Positions 47,893 through 59,260 of a DNA stretch of 64,000 nt are shown piece after piece. The translations under genes were made by a program, and so were the position numbers. Numbering within the stretch: the first letter of the stretch is position 1; each line of letters opens with the position of its first letter. The stretch lies in NCBI RefSeq assembly GCF_031877795.1, contig NC_133934.1, forward strand, positions 105,526,610 through 105,590,609, given 5' to 3'. The stretch is from Strix aluco. Its lineage: Eukaryota; Chordata; Aves; Strigiformes; Strigidae. The notes under the pieces were generated by a model, which was given only the letters and a program-made list of their open reading frames with translations, did no database searches and was not told the origin of the DNA.

Positions 47893-49452
47893 AGCTCTTC
47901 AATGTTATAAAACGTAATGGAAACTTTCAGACCAGCTTCTAAACAGGTCTCTGATGTGCTTCTCTCTTTTATGGCTCAAGTACAACAGCAATTTCAGACA
48001 TTAACATGCTTCTTTAGGATGAAATGTACATTTGAATGGCACCCTCTTGGAGGAACGTGCTGCGCCTCTTGCAGAGCTGGCTGCAGCCCACCCAGAAACC
48101 CTGGGAAGGAGGTGGTGGGTGCCCAGAGTCTGCCTGCAGCCCCCTGCATATGGGGCAAGGAAGCATCTGGGGAGCCATGGCCAGAGTGAGGGAGGGTCAA
48201 GGTGGATGCTGGGGAGCTGGGGCGAGGCAGCGCCTTTTAACACCAGCCCTTTGGGGCAGTCATTGCCTTCACACCTGCCTCTGAAGCACTTGACGTGTCA
48301 CTGACAATTTACCAATTAGCAAAAGTAAGATGTAAGTGGGGATGTATGGGGTGTCCTTGTCAGGAGACCCTTTGGATGAATGGACATACCCCTCTCTAAG
48401 GCATGGGAAGAAGTGTATTGGGGTCACCCCAAGTGAAGTGTCTTGGGCTCCCTCCAAGTCTTCCCCTCTCTGGATCTCATCCCCTTGCAAACAGCACTCC
48501 CACCCCAGGCTCTTCATGTCATATCAGCCTTTTCTTTCCATCCCTCTTAGAGTGCAAGGCCCTGACCTAGTGTCAAGAGTGGAGTCCTGCAGGTCCCCAC
48601 CCCTCCCAGGCTGTTTCTTGGGTAGAAATTGCCATTACAAGTCTTTACAGGGCCCAGCACTGTGGGATGCCAACTTTATGGGGACTCCAACTTGCAATTA
48701 TTGTGACTATTATTATTAAGAGGGAGAAAACCTTGTTGTCTTTGCCAGCTTGTTCCAATGACGGGAGTGATGGTGTGCAACCACCACCCTGTCTTCCTTC
48801 TTGTTTCTTGCCTGGGACGGACCAGCTACCAGGATGTCCCCTGGATCAGGGGTTTGTCTGCAGAGGGATACAGAGAGCATGCCCTTTGGTCACGTCCATG
48901 CTGTGTCCTCCTACTTTGTTGCAGTTGAGGGGCCAGGTGCCACCCTGTGGCACTGAAATAAGAATGTTGTCCCTATTATGGGAGTCTGGAGACCCCACCA
49001 GGACCCCAGCCTCCCAGAGTCATTCCCCGGTGCCGTATCCCCTCTCCTCCCTGTGTGCCCCCTTCATGGGCTAAGCCTGGGCACCAGTGGTAGATCTCCT
49101 GACTGTGGGGTTGGGAGGGGAAGCCATGGCCCTGGAGCAGAGGTGATGGCACCAGCTCAGCAGCAGCATGCAGAATCTCTCCTACACGTCTTTCAGCAGG
49201 CAAACATGCTCCTTCTGATTCCAGTAGCCAGGACGGTGCCCAATTCCCTGCTGTCAGAGGGTGGCACCCCACAGCCTTGGGGATAACGGGGGTCTACTGT
49301 TTGTCTGAAAAAGGAAAGAGCCTGTGCAGGGCATCCAAGCCAGGGTTCCACTGTGCAAGCAGCCCTTGCAGGCACTGGTGCCCTGTGCTCTGCAGAAGAA
49401 CTCAATCCCAGGAGGGCCAGTGGCTGGGGCGGTGCTGATGTGCGGGTGGCAG

Positions 49453-52400
49453 CTATACGTGGCCCCCTTTGGAGAGATAAGCGATCAGTGCTACCACCAC
49501 CCCGACGTACACTCCTGTGCCAATGGTTATGGAGAGTGCGGCGAGGAAGAGAGCTCGACGGGAAGCTGAACTGGCCAGATGGAAATCTCCTTTGGAGACA
49601 GCCTTGCTGGTCTGGAAGGAGAAGAAACGCTCATTGCTCACAGTAGTACCAATCCAGCCTTTTAGCCTGCATGCAGTTGTTTCAGTACTGAGCAGTCCCC
49701 CTTCCCTGGACACTGCGTCCCATGAAGGCTGGGGACAGACAGCAAGGCGTCCATCAGTCCAGGAGGGCTCAGCACAGCAGTGTCACCTACACACATTTCC
49801 CTATTGATTTTGCCTCCAAGGGAAGCGTGGGCTTTGGCTGTTTGTCTGAAAGCCCCAGCTATCTGGGCGCTCAGCCAGAGCTGTGTGGGCAGCTGGACCC
49901 TCGTAAGACCAGGCAAACAGTCGGTGCATGGGGTGATGGCTATGTGGTACCGACTAGATGCCAATATACCCTATACAGACGTATAACGAGTACTGCCTAG
50001 TCTCAGGGAGCTGACTCCAGACAGCCTGGCCCATTGGTCTGGCTGTGCTGCCACTTGATTTTGCCTGCGTGAGGTTTTCAGTTGAAGCCTGTTGGCCATA
50101 GAAGGGCTGATGGAGCCAGCAATGGAGGCAGATATGGGTGTTGACTCTCTGGGCTGACAACTTCCAGCTTCCCTGAGTGCTCAGGGCACATTCAGAGGTA
50201 CGCCTACTATTTGTGTTCAGGTTGCCATGTGGAGGTCAGGGCACTGGCTGTGCACAGGCACTGAATAAAGATATGGTCCTTGCCTCATCGAGTGAGTAAA
50301 AGTCGTAGTTATAGCAAATGGAGCTAAATATAAACTGCACCAAGTACATCATCATGTGGGGAGTGCACCACACTACCCTGCACCACATGGAAAAATGTGA
50401 AATCAACCACTCATCGGGGTCCTAATCAGTTAAAGCTTCCCCCACCTCTCACCGCCTCTGTGCCAGGTACTCATGTTATATACTTTTCCATTTCTGTTTC
50501 TGCCTATGCAAACATAGACTAAATCCCCTGGCTCTGCATGAATTATTCTGGGTCAACAGTAATGTAAGTGAGGCCAGGTTCTGGGCTAAACCCTCAAGGA
50601 GGCAGCAGCTCCTCAGAGCTGGTGCAGCCTAAGGGCCACCACCCTCTTCACCCCCTGCCAGCTTGGCGTTGGCTCACACAGCTTAGCCAATGTGTCAGAA
50701 ACAACTGCAATAGTGGAGCTGTAGTGTGATATAGAGACCAGGCTCCTCTTTGCCTCCAGTTTCCAGAGCAGCCTGCCTCCCGGGGCATGAGCTGCCTCAG
50801 GCTGGGTCATGGTGTAGGACCTCTGCACTGTTGGAGGATGGGAAGGTAGGTGAGAAAATGACATTTTCCTGAGCCTGGCTGGAGGGTGAAAACCTGGGCA
50901 AGGGGCTAAGGGGAGCCCCAGATCCCTAAATAACACCTGAAAGACCCAAAGGAAAAGCCTGACCTCCAGTAATCCACAAAAGAGCTGGCAGGCTTGCAAC
51001 CCCACAGCAGTTGTGGAGACATCCAGGAGCCAGGAGCACCCTTTGCCTTCAGCCCTCAGGGGTCTGGGCATGGCACAGAGATGAGTCTTAGAGCCAGAAA
51101 GGTGCTCGGTCCCCTCCAGGGCTGCTGTGGCTTGCAGGCCCTTTGCTCCAGCGCTCAGTGCATGCAGGCAAGCAAAGGGATCTCTTACCCCTTGGGAGAA
51201 GTAGAAAGCAGCAATCCCCAGGGGCCAGAAGCAGCACAGCATGGAGAAAAGGGCCAAGCCCAGGTGGTCCCGGGGGGGAAGCATCAGGAAATGATCCTCA
51301 CTTTCGCTGTCGCTGGAGGAGTCGCTCTGCAAAACCAGATGGATTCAGCACATGCCCACCTCCCCGTGCAGTCCCACAGGCTGCATCTCAGTCCCCCTCC
51401 CCCCAGCTCCTGCTCTCTCCTAGCCCCATCACATATTCTCACACGTTTCCCACCTGCAAATTCAAGGAAAGAGTTTCAAAAATATTTTAGCCTCCTCAGC
51501 CTCCTCTCATCATTTTGATGAGAAAAAATGTAGCTCAGCAAATTCAGGAGCAGAGTGGATTCTCGGCTCCCTGCCAGAGCAAACGCTGAGCTCGCTTGCT
51601 GGGGGTCTGGGATTTCCCTGGGAGATAGATAGTCTTAAACTGAAATATCTTCAGCTTTGGCAGAACTGGCTGTTTGTCAGCTTAAACAAACTTAAACAAA
51701 GTGCCTTATCCCCATTAGGGACTAGGAGATCGATATCCAGCTAAACTAATTTAGCAAGTGAGGGAAAGCAGTTGAATTGGAGCCTCCATCACAGGGGCAA
51801 CGTGTCCCGTCCCCTTAGCAAGTGCATTGCTCAGAGTGGCTGCAGTCAGCCCTCCTGCCTTTGGGCACTGCTCAGCCAGCCACAGACCAGCTTGGAAGCG
51901 ATGTGCCTCAGTGGGGAAGGCATGCAGAGGTGGGGACGCCCCTGATGCCGTCCGGAAATGTCACACCACCGGCACCAAAAGCAGCTGTGCTGGGTCATCA
52001 GACATCAGCTCCAGTGGGGTCTGGGGCCTTGCTGACACCTCTCAAGGTCCTGGATGATGTTCCCAGGCTCTGTACTGCCACTCCAGCCGTGGTGGGGCAC
52101 AGAGCACAGCATGAGGCTGCTTTGTCAGCTCTCATTCTTTGCAGAATTCATCCTGTCTTTATATATAAAGCTTTCTCTCAGCTGCTGCCATCAGGCATGT
52201 GAATTTTGCAGTTATGCAAGGATTGCTATTTCCCCTTAGCTCAAGTGCCACAGTGGCGGCACGCTGCCCTTGTCAAAGGGTCCCCATATCCCAAGGGTCC
52301 TGCAGGGATGGCCCCACCTCCCCTTCGCTCCCAGCAGGCATGCAGCCAGGCTGCCCTCAGGGAAGCTGACCTCCTTCTGAGGTCTGCAGTAAGGAAAAGG

Positions 52401-53006
52401 GAGCAGAAATGATGAGGAGGAATAAGAAATATTGGGTGCACAATATGGTGAGGCAGGAGATGGTAGGGTCTAGGGGGGAAGCTCTGGACAAATAAGGGAG
52501 AAAAAATGACCAAGAATTTGCGCCAATGGCCAGAGTTACCAGAGGAGGAGTTTGGTGCCACCCCACCTGGCAAAGCTCACCTCGTACTCCTGGAGCTCCT
52601 CTTCCTCCACCTCATAGGACACAGTTTGGATGCGGATGTCGCTCTCTACCAGGCAGGACCCTTGTGCCTCGTGCCCGTCGGGACCCTCAGACGGAGCCTC
52701 TCTGCTTTCCATAAAAGTGGTCTCACAGCTTTCTGGCTTGCTGTCCTTGGCCTTGAGAGCAGTCTCATCCTTCACGAGGATGAAATTGGGACCGTACAAG
52801 GCTTCAACGGCCAGCTGCAGGGAGCTGGCATCAAGCAGCTGGTGAGTCCTGGCACCACCAGTGTTTTGGAAGATGTAGGAATACAGTTTCCCTTGACAGT
52901 GACTGGGGTAGTCCTGGCTGTGATGCTGGTGGTAAGAATAGCTGCCACGAAGGTGCCCGTTGGCCTTGGCCAAGAGTGGGTTTTGGAGCTCGCGCACACT
53001 CTCCAT
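49453..53006 (-). CDS. SYNDIG1L: SYNDIG1L, synapse differentiation-inducing gene 1-like (capucin)
   Basis: A 240-residue membrane protein of the CD225/dispanin group, related to the AMPA-receptor accessory SYNDIG1; human is 238 residues. Known from striatal neurons; the molecular role is not settled. Three coding exons: 53006-52581 (142 codons), 51326-51189 (46) and 49611-49453 (52 plus stop), all phase 0 with GT-AG borders. Exon 1 gives the acidic cytoplasmic part starting [12 protein letters not shown] and containing [19 protein letters not shown]. Exon 2 starts with a Ser/Asp/Glu run and gives PPRDHLG followed by the first hydrophobic segment (164-185, with Cys173-Cys174 as possible palmitoylation sites). 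Exon 3 gives [14 protein letters not shown] and the second membrane segment (208-234). The ATG exon extends upstream to an acceptor at about 53036, so a non-coding exon lies further right. Confidence 0.96.
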
Positions 53007-56000
53007 GCTGCTGGCAGCAGGGGGGGGGAGCGATCCTGCAGGAGCAGAGAGAGTGGGAGGGAGAAGACTGTTATTTCAGCGAAGCAAGGGAGCAGAAAAG
53101 CCTCTCGCCCATGTGGAGACGATATCAAGACGAGGCTAGTGGGAACGGAAAGATTTGGCAATGCTGGAGAAAACAAGAGCCCTCCCCACCTCTCCACAGC
53201 TTGAATGCTATCTCGGCAAACTGAACATCTCTTCATCTCTCCCCAGCTGGTAGTAAGATAAGGATGCAGCCCTGCAACAAAATGATCTGATTCAGGCTGG
53301 ATTAAGATGAGGATTTGCTGTATCTATAATGCATCTTGAGATGGCCACGTGCAGCCTGACAGGAAAGGACCTACTGCATCTTTTCTGCTGGTTCATAATG
53401 TGTGCTGCGACAAAGCCTAACAGACAGCACAGCAGTAGATAAGAGGCTGACAGCCACTTGAGGGACCTCCCTGACTTCCTGAAGTGGAGGGTCCATGGTG
53501 AATTATAGCACCTAACTGGCTTTCAGGTACATAGCAGATTTTCTAGGGCTCCTCCAAGGCTGAGCTGGGGCTGGGGCAAGAGCAGCGAGCCATCGAGGGA
53601 AACCAGGAGGCTGCTGTGAGCACATGGAGGTGGCATTTAGGCTGGCGTGGGAAGTGTTGGGTGCTCAGCCAGTCATGGGAAGGAACAGAGGGATGCAGAG
53701 GTTAAAGGGGAGACCCCATGGGGTTTTGTCCACATTGAAATTACAATCTAAGTAAACGACCCATCACATCAGAGCCCTGTTTAAAGCAGCTCCACCCCTG
53801 GGTAAAGCAGGAGTCATGCAGCCCTGGCTTTGGGCCACTGACTTCAGAAAATGCTGAGTCCAAATGGCATCTTCAGCTACAAATGTCAACACGGGTTTCT
53901 TCCCCAGGGAAATTCAGCCCTCTCTCCCTTCCTCCATTTCACTGTGCTGAAACCTTGTACTGCTTTTTTTTTTTTTTTTCATGAAAATTTCTGAGATGAA
54001 ATATTTCAACCCCTTTTCTTCAGAGGAGCGTTTGCTATTTTGGCTTCCCAATCCACCTTGGCACAAAGAAAACGTGTACTGAAATATCAGCGTTCCCCAG
54101 GAGAGAGAAACAATTACTTTGTGCTCTTCAGTACCTGAGCTTCGTGTTTTACAGCCTCTCTCTAGCACGTTCCCATCTCCTAGACTGTGCCACCTTACTG
54201 CCTTGTAACCCCAAATGTTCCTGCCCTCCTCAGAGACCTCCGTCACTGCCACCTCTGCAAGATGCTGTGTAGCAGAGACACGATTCCACCTGCTATAGGG
54301 TTCCCCAAGGTGCACTAGGCTTTCTGATAGAAAGTACATCACCTTGGCTTTAAATCTGTCCTCAAGAAGAAAACATAAAGAAGTTGGAGTTAAAGACTCC
54401 AGAGAGTGAAAAGTCCAAGTGGTCCCATCCCCTTGGCCAAACTCTGCCATACCACATAGGTTTGAGTGCCATACCTGGTTTTAAATGGGCCTGTCGATGG
54501 GCTCTGTTTTGACAGCAGACATCACATTTTGGAAAACTGCTCAGGAAAATTGAGCCATTCAAAAGCACTCTCACACTGCTACAACTCTGCATGTTTTGGT
54601 GAATGCCCTCCACTTTGCTCTCACCAAAACCGTTCTCTGCTTTCTGCACTCTCCACCTTACTAATAAAGCCTGTAATGGCTCGTGCAGCAGATGGCCATT
54701 AAGTATTTTCAAAATATTTAAGGGATGCATATCTGTAGCACAGACGGTTTTATTTTCTGCACAGACCCAGAGAAGCTCAAAGTTTCACACTGGTTTTCAG
54801 GCAAGGAAAGCATGAACCTCTTCTTCACTTACCTCAACATGCAAATTAGATTTCCAATAGAATATCTTGCTTTTTAATGAAACAGTAAGAAGACACCAGT
54901 CACTGAGTGTCATCTGAGAGCAGCAGCCCAAGCAGCAGTGGAAGCCCAGCTCTAGCAAGAGAAAGTTGACAGTTTCAATAGGGCATCCACACCTCATGTC
55001 AAGAAATGTTTCTGGGAGCAAGCTAGGGTAGGGAGGGATCAGATCTTGCTGGGAGCTGCTGGAGGGAGCCGTCTCCAAATGTGCTGAGAAATGCCAGCAG
55101 ATGGGCTGTGGGAAGGCTGCCGGCCACCGGGCAGCAGGTGCTGCCTGAGTGGAGGTTGCTGCTCTGCTCACTTCAGGTCTTCGGCAGCAGGTTAGAGGAG
55201 GGGGAGAGCTGTGTGGCAAAGCTGTATATTCACAGCAGCAAGCACTGGAAACATTCAGAGCACTGGGAGGGGTGGGGGGAAGAAGGGAAAGGAGCCAGGA
55301 GGAATTGGAAACCTAAACAGCAGCTTGGGAGGTGGCAGGTATCATGGACCAGAGTGGAAAGAGTGTGTCTATGCATCTGGACTGCTGCTGGATATGGACT
55401 CTGCTGACTTTGGGCATCCCAAAGGATGCTAAAGGGGCCAGCTGATGGGACATGACTGGTGAACCTGGGCTGGGGGGAAGAGGCAGGGAGGGCTTGCAGG
55501 CAGCAAATATCCCAGGGTGAACACACCTTGGAAGAGTAACAATGTGGGTAGCAAAAGAAACAGCAGGAAAATATTGCTGAAGCATGAGGAAGTCTCTGTG
55601 AATGTGGGCTAGGCAGGGCTGAAGGCTTTGCCCTGGAGGACCAGGGAGACCCCAAACCTCTCTGGTTCCTCAAACTGCCCTGGAGCTGTCCCTAGAGCAG
55701 GGCCAGGGCCTCAGAGGCTGCTGCACTGCACTAAGTATGGACAGGGTAGGGCTACAGCTAGAAGATTTTGGTTCATGCTAGTCTTGTACCCTCTGGGATT
55801 ATAAAAGATTTACCTATACTAAATTCTCTTTTCCTTTCTGCCTTCCACTCCTGGGAGGTGGGGACGATGCTTTCCCTGGGAGGAGGATGGGGCAATAACA
55901 GGGCTGCAGGGACAAGGGGAAAGTGCAGAAGGAGATCTCACTGTGCTTCTCATAAATAGGCAAAGGAATCACCAAGTGCAGCCCTAACACCCAGTCCCAG

Positions 56001-56418
56001 CATTTGTTGGCAGTAGAGAGGTGACACTGAGAGCCAGCATCACAGCATGCCTACAGCAGCATGCTCAGCCCTGCTGGGAAGCAGCCAGGCTGAGACCTCC
56101 CTCTCTGTTAGCTGATGTGGAAAGTCCCAGTACCGGAAGGGTTAGAGATGCTTCCCACTCCTTAGTCACCAAGATCACTGCATCACATAAAGATCGTGCC
56201 TGTGTGTGCAAGCACGTGTGCTTGCACGTGCCAAATGGTCTGGGTTTGCAGGTGAAGACAAGGGCCACCAAACCTCTAGAGATGATACTAGAGAGGGAAT
56301 GGCAGGGAGGGTGAGGATCAGCCCCATGTGCACACACACAGGGAAGCACTGCTGTCACCCCAAACCCCCTTTGGATTATCTGGATCCTACAGTGAATTTA
56401 GCCACACAGGAACATCAT

Positions 56419-56486
56419 AAAGTAAGCCCGGTAATAAAATAAGCCTAGTAATAAAGTAAGCCTGGTAATAAAGTAAGCTTAATAAT
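56419..56486. repeat. 17-bp minisatellite, four copies
   Basis: Units of exactly 17 bases: AAAGTAAGCCCGGTAAT, AAAATAAGCCTAGTAAT, AAAGTAAGCCTGGTAAT and AAAGTAAGCTTAATAAT. Copies 1 and 3 differ at one base; copies 2 and 4 have drifted more. Confidence 0.95.
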
Positions 56487-57002
56487 AACCAGGCTTTGGG
56501 GAAGAGGAATGAAGCCAGCAGATGTAAGCAAGAAAGTTGTAAAAGACAAAATTGGTGAATAGTGGCCATTCTCCATCCTCATTACCAGCGTGACTGGATG
56601 GTGTGCATACCCATCAGCCCCACAGGGCTAGTCTGGGCAGTACTGGCAGTGAGATGCTGTTAGGTGCACAGGGAGGATGCACACATACAAACGCACATGC
56701 CGGTTGCAGTGGTCCCCAGCAGAGTGGGAAATGCACAACTGCATTGTGTACTCTCAGCTTCTCAAGGTGAGTAATGGCTAACGGGAGACAAGATAAGGCT
56801 TGAAAATAAAGAGGTAGCGATTTAGCTTTGTGCTTCAAGGATCTCACCTCCACACCACATCCCCTGGGGCAGTCCAGGCCCCCTCGGGACCATTCTGAGT
56901 GTTTTGCCCCCACATGAGAGGTCCTCAGGTCGCTAGCCACCCCTGCCAGCAGTAGCACAGCTCTCAGAGGGACCCTCAGCACAGATGCTGGCTATGATAA
57001 GC

Positions 57003-57058
57003 CCAGTTAATGATGAATTAAGTAGCTGTTCCAGGAATCAATCATCATTTAATTGCCC
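57003..57058. promoter_or_regulatory. Cluster of HOX/PBX-like motifs
   Basis: AT-rich stretch with GTTAATGATGAATTAAG, then ATCAATCA at 57037-57044 (reverse complement TGATTGAT, the PBX-HOX bipartite consensus), then ATTTAATTG. It sits between less AT-rich sequence. Function inferred only. Confidence 0.35.
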
Positions 57059-58839
57059 TGTCAAGCAAACGCTCTGCCTTGCTTCCTGGACTCATTAGCA
57101 GGTTGCGACTGCGTTGCATGTCCCCAGATTCCTGAGTGAGAAGGTTATTCCATTCTGGCCAAAGGCTTTCCCCTTCAGGACAACACCCAGTGAGGCTGGT
57201 GCCCTCAGGGAGCAGTGCCCCGCTGCACCGCCATGCCCCGCCTGGTCCAAGGGCAGGGGACAGTGCAAATGCCAGTTCCTGACCCAGCTGATGGGAAGTG
57301 GCATCATGGCCAGGTACAGCTGCCATCAGGCCTGCTCCTGATGGAGCAGGAAAGTGCAGGAGATGTGGCTAGCATTCTTCCCAGAGCCCAGGCCCTCCTG
57401 GAAGGTCTCAGGAGGTGCTTTGGAGCTTCTAGGCAGAGGCCCAAGTCCTGCCAGGACACATTATCTCTGCCTCTGGGCATCCAAGCTTGCAATTCTGCCC
57501 AAGAGAAAACCAGCTCGCAAAGGCTGCTGCAAAGCAAAGGCAGAGCATCGCAGAGAGGGAAGTTGACATTTTGGAGAGGGTATATGGGGATGAAGGAAGG
57601 GCTGTAAAGGCTCATGGACAATGTGTCTGGCAGGGACAGACCAAGTCCTCTCTCAGCCCTAGGAGCCCACGCAGCAGCGTGGATACCTGCCACGTCTCAT
57701 CCCTGAGCCCCGCAGGGTGTGAAGCACAGCTCAAGGGGAGAACGAAGCACTTTCATCAGCCCTGCAGACATGTGCTCCAGTCAACACACAAGCCCTCCTG
57801 TGGGTGCTTGTCTCCACATTGCTACCTCCAGCGCAGCACCAGCATGCAGAGTGGGGGGCTGTTCATCCCTGGGGTGTAATGAAGCCTTTACCAGGCCTGA
57901 AAGTTTGCTGTGGCAGGAGCATCAGGGGAGGAGGTGGCCGGGGAGTGGAAGGGGCAGAGGGGTGGTGTGGGGGAGGCAGCCCTCAGCATGGGGCAGGAGG
58001 GGAGGGTGGTGGGGCATGACAGCCCCAATGGGGCTGCCAGAGGTAGTACCCAGAGAAGCAAAGAGGCACAATAGGGAAAGCAGTGGGAAGGGAAGTGATA
58101 GGCAAGAGGCATGGGGCAGGGGAAGCAAAGTGACATCTGAGCCAGACAGAGAGATGGGCCCTGGCCACCAGCATGGAGAAGAAACGGACTGTGGAGCTGC
58201 TGGAGGGGAAAGAGTTGGTGAGGGCCAGGAAGGAAGGAAGAAGGTGACACAGAGCCCGTGGACATGGATTAGAGGGAGGATAGCTGAGGTGTTCATGATG
58301 TAGAGCATCTAATTCACAACTTTGCTGCAGCTGGTTTGATAGAGCTGGAAAGGAGTGAATAAAGCGCTTGTTCTGATCTCCTGACAGGTGCAGAGCCAGT
58401 GCCTCAGCAATGGGCTCCTGGCTCCAACAGAGACTAAATTGCTCTGAGAATTGGGATGCGATGGGCTGCTTTTCAAGGTTCGCAAGTCAAATTGGGCAAT
58501 TTCCAGGTGGAAATCGAGTCTTTATTCTCCCTGATAAAAATGTTTCTCTGCAGCGGTGTTGCAACCCAGCTGTGCTCAGAGCTAAGGCATTGCTCCTAAT
58601 GGTAAGAAACAGCAAATCCATCCCCGGGGCTGGCAGGGGAGAGCCGGGTGGCTTGTGGAGGAGCTGTGCCAGGGGCTCTGCAAGGGCTGGGGGCTCCCCC
58701 AGCACCCTGGCCCCAGCCCCAGCCCCAGCAAGCCAGTACACGCTGCCTGTGAGCATCAGCCGGGGAGCAGCGTGAGCTCCGTCGCCTCCAAACGCTGAGA
58801 AGACAAGCTCGAAAGACAAGCTCACAACACTCAGCCCCA

Positions 58840-59260
58840 ACCCGGGGGTGCCTGCAGACAGGCTGGGCCCTGCCGCTGTGGCCCCAGGAGCCACGGGGCC
58901 AGCAGGCCGCTGGTGGCCCGCTGCCACCGTGCCCGCCATGCCTGGCCGGGCCCCCCCATCCCGGCGCCCATCCCCGGCAGGGCCCGGCACCGGGAGAGGT
59001 GGCCACTAGATGTCCCAGGCACTCCACGCAGCGTGGGCTGCCGCTCCGCTCCGGCCGAGCCTCCCCCAGCAGCGCGGGGCCGGGACGGCGCCTGCACGCA
59101 AAGCCTGGGCCCCGCGCCCGCACGGCCGAAATCGCTGGGCACGGCTCAACTCCCCATGGCTGGCGTCGGCCTTGCTGGGGCCAGCCCAGCGCCTGCCCAG
59201 AGCCGGAGCTCACCGGTGCGGGCACGGGATGTGCCCTGCTGGGACACGCACCTCCGTACC
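58840..59260. promoter_or_regulatory. SYNDIG1L: Weak CpG island, possible SYNDIG1L promoter
   Basis: A stretch with raised CpG, about 5.9 kb upstream of the SYNDIG1L coding start on the side where its non-coding first exon must lie. It contains a CTCF-like GGCCACTAGATGTCC with one core mismatch (59001-59015). A directly adjacent CCCCAG tandem run lies at about 58709-58730. No splice donor could be chosen with confidence. Confidence 0.4.

Larger units (their letters stand above)
39310..49452. other. Gene-free region between VRTN and SYNDIG1L, convergent side
   Basis: Ten kilobases without a supported exon. The 3' UTR of SYNDIG1L should occupy the right end. Notable elements are a TAATTA inverted repeat (40531-40608), a palindrome pair (46110-46131), an octamer-bearing AT block (46680-46925) and a possible ancient LINE fragment (42590-42810). 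Confidence 0.6.
53036..58839. other. Region upstream of the SYNDIG1L coding exons
   Basis: Probably the 5' intron of SYNDIG1L plus flanking DNA. It holds a T16 run at 53964-53979, a 17-bp minisatellite (56419-56486) and a homeodomain-motif block (57003-57058). No coding exon supported. Confidence 0.5.

Noticed and set aside
50613-51332. A 239-codon minus-strand open frame covering SYNDIG1L exon 2
   Set aside because: Only the first 46 codons after the acceptor are conserved; a GTAAGA donor follows SQG, so the rest is intron.
59001-59015. A third CTCF-like motif
   Set aside because: GGCCACTAGATGTCC has a mismatch at a key G of the core, so it was not listed as a separate site.
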